DNA from: an uncultured Pirellulaceae bacterium
Lineage (GTDB): Bacteria > Planctomycetota > Planctomycetia > Pirellulales > Pirellulaceae
DNA: 6,936 bases
Reading direction: 5' to 3'
Assembly: GCA_934255105.1 (NCBI GenBank)
Contig: CAKQNH010000249.1
Coordinates: 1-6,936, forward strand
Shown here: one piece after another, positions 6,220 to 6,936 of the stretch
How positions within the stretch are numbered: the first letter of the stretch is position 1
How the letters are laid out: each line of letters opens with the position of its first letter
Made by a program: the position numbers and the translations under genes
Notes under the pieces: model-generated
Databases searched by the model: none
The model's input: only the letters and a program-made list of their open reading frames with translations
Told to the model about the DNA's origin: nothing

Positions 6220-6535
6220 TGTTCCCCAGAATTTACAGCAACACTAAGTGACTGAGGCCCCTGAGAATTGGCAGACCTCATAGTGTACATCGAGTTTGCC
6301 GGAGCCGGCGCTCAGTAAATGCGGGTCAATTGAGCGTGGCACAAGACGCACCCTCCGCAGCAACCTGCTATCTTACCCAGCTTGTAAGCTCGGAACACAT
6401 GTAGGCTCGTAACAAGCGCAGCGCAGTTACGGCAGACGGAACCAGGCTTTGCAGGCTAACGAAGTACGCAGCTATGCCGCTAAAGGCAAGGTGCAAGATG
6501 AAGAATTGAACTATGGGATTGCAGCAAGTTGTTTA
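6220..6535. other. operon upstream region, no gene found
   Basis: About 316 bases without a convincing reading frame or RNA gene. They should contain the promoter of the minus-strand operon. TTGACC is present on the minus strand (6336-6331), but no good -10 follows at the usual distance. Inverted repeats: ACACTA/TAGTGT with inner TGAGG/CCTCA (6241-6286), GCCGG/CCGGC with a two-base loop (6298-6309), and AGCTT/AAGCT (6379-6390). A 14-base imperfect direct repeat occurs at 6384-6397 and 6401-6414 (12 of 14 identical). Confidence 0.5.
6222..6227 (-). promoter_or_regulatory. Shine-Dalgarno GGGGAA favouring the start at 6213
   Basis: On the minus strand GGGGAA lies eight bases before ATG 6213 but only two bases before the in-frame GTG at 6219. 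The spacing therefore supports the ATG. Confidence 0.6.
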
Positions 6536-6936
6536 GGCTAAAGCCTGGACTCCAACAGCTCGGGCGGCTAAAGCTTGGACTCCATCATTGCGTTTGAGCG
6601 GCTAAAGCTTGGACTCCAACGTTGCGCTTGAGCGGCTAAAGCTTGGACTCCAACGTTGCGCTTGAGCGGCTAAAGCCTGGACTCCAACGTTGCGCTTGAG
6701 CGGCTAAAGCCTGGACTCCAACGTTGCGCTTGGGCAGATAAAGCTTGGACTCCAACGTTGCGCTTGAGCGGCTAAAGCCTGGACTCCAACGTTGCGCTTG
6801 AGAGGCTAAAGCTTGGACTCCAACGTTGCGCTTGAGCGGCTAAAGCCTGGACTCCAACATTGCGCTTGAGCGGCTAAAGCCTGGACTCCAACGTTGCGCT
6901 TGAGCGGCTAAAGCCTGGACTCCAACGTTGCGCTTG
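6536..6936. repeat. 34-bp tandem repeat array, 12 units, open at right end
   Basis: Units begin GGCTAAAGC at 6536, 6566, 6600, 6634, 6668, 6702, 6770, 6804, 6838, 6872 and 6906, with a variant start AGATAAAGC at 6736. Period is exactly 34 except the first unit (30, missing four bases), and the last is cut by the window end at 31 bases. Each unit holds a GGCTAAAGCC-type mini-palindrome (the last base alternates C or T), then TGGACTCC, then the 8-base palindrome CAACGTTG and CGCTTGAGC. Units abut with no unique spacers, so it is not CRISPR. The period is not a multiple of three and frames meet stops, so it is non-coding. The leftmost two units are the most diverged. Confidence 0.93.

Noticed and set aside
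6536..6936. CRISPR array
   Set aside because: Repeats abut with a constant 34-bp period and no unique spacers, and no cas gene is present in the window.

Overview
The window looks like bacterial chromosome from a planctomycete, probably a Pirellula/Rhodopirellula-type member. Three things suggest this, all partly from memory: a secreted CxxC protein of a type I associate with planctomycetes, a paired membrane/AsmA-like module (TIGR03546 + TIGR03545 type), and several short palindromic or tandem intergenic repeat families. No rRNA or tRNA gene, CRISPR array, transposase, integrase, phage gene or known defence gene was found. The lineage call is inference, since no marker gene is present. Layout from left to right: positions 1-416 are non-coding, with a tandem duplication carrying hairpins and two small inverted repeats. 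A secreted thioredoxin-like CxxC protein follows (417-980, +), with a good Shine-Dalgarno and signal peptide, closed by a clear intrinsic terminator (1013-1051). Next comes a 66-bp near-perfect inverted repeat (1086-1151). A 550-residue all-helical soluble protein of unknown function is at 1229-2881 (+); its frame stays open upstream, but that extension is the terminator tail and the inverted repeat. The convergent gap (2882-3257) holds three 12-bp tandem units flanked by a 25-bp imperfect direct repeat. On the minus strand there is a two-gene operon, read from 6213 down to 3258: a polytopic membrane protein (TIGR03546/DUF2062-like) with an unusually long hydrophilic tail, then, four bases after its stop, a single-anchor periplasmic protein of TIGR03545 type. 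Upstream of the operon are about 320 bp without a gene, then a 34-bp tandem repeat array running off the window's right end. The two minus-strand genes are almost certainly made together and act together in the cell envelope; their biochemical role is not established. The two plus-strand genes are separated by a terminator and need not be related. No clearly new multi-gene system is visible. The most notable items are the envelope gene pair with its extended tail and the density of distinct intergenic repeats (four kinds in under 7 kb), one of which creates a false N-terminus for its neighbouring gene.
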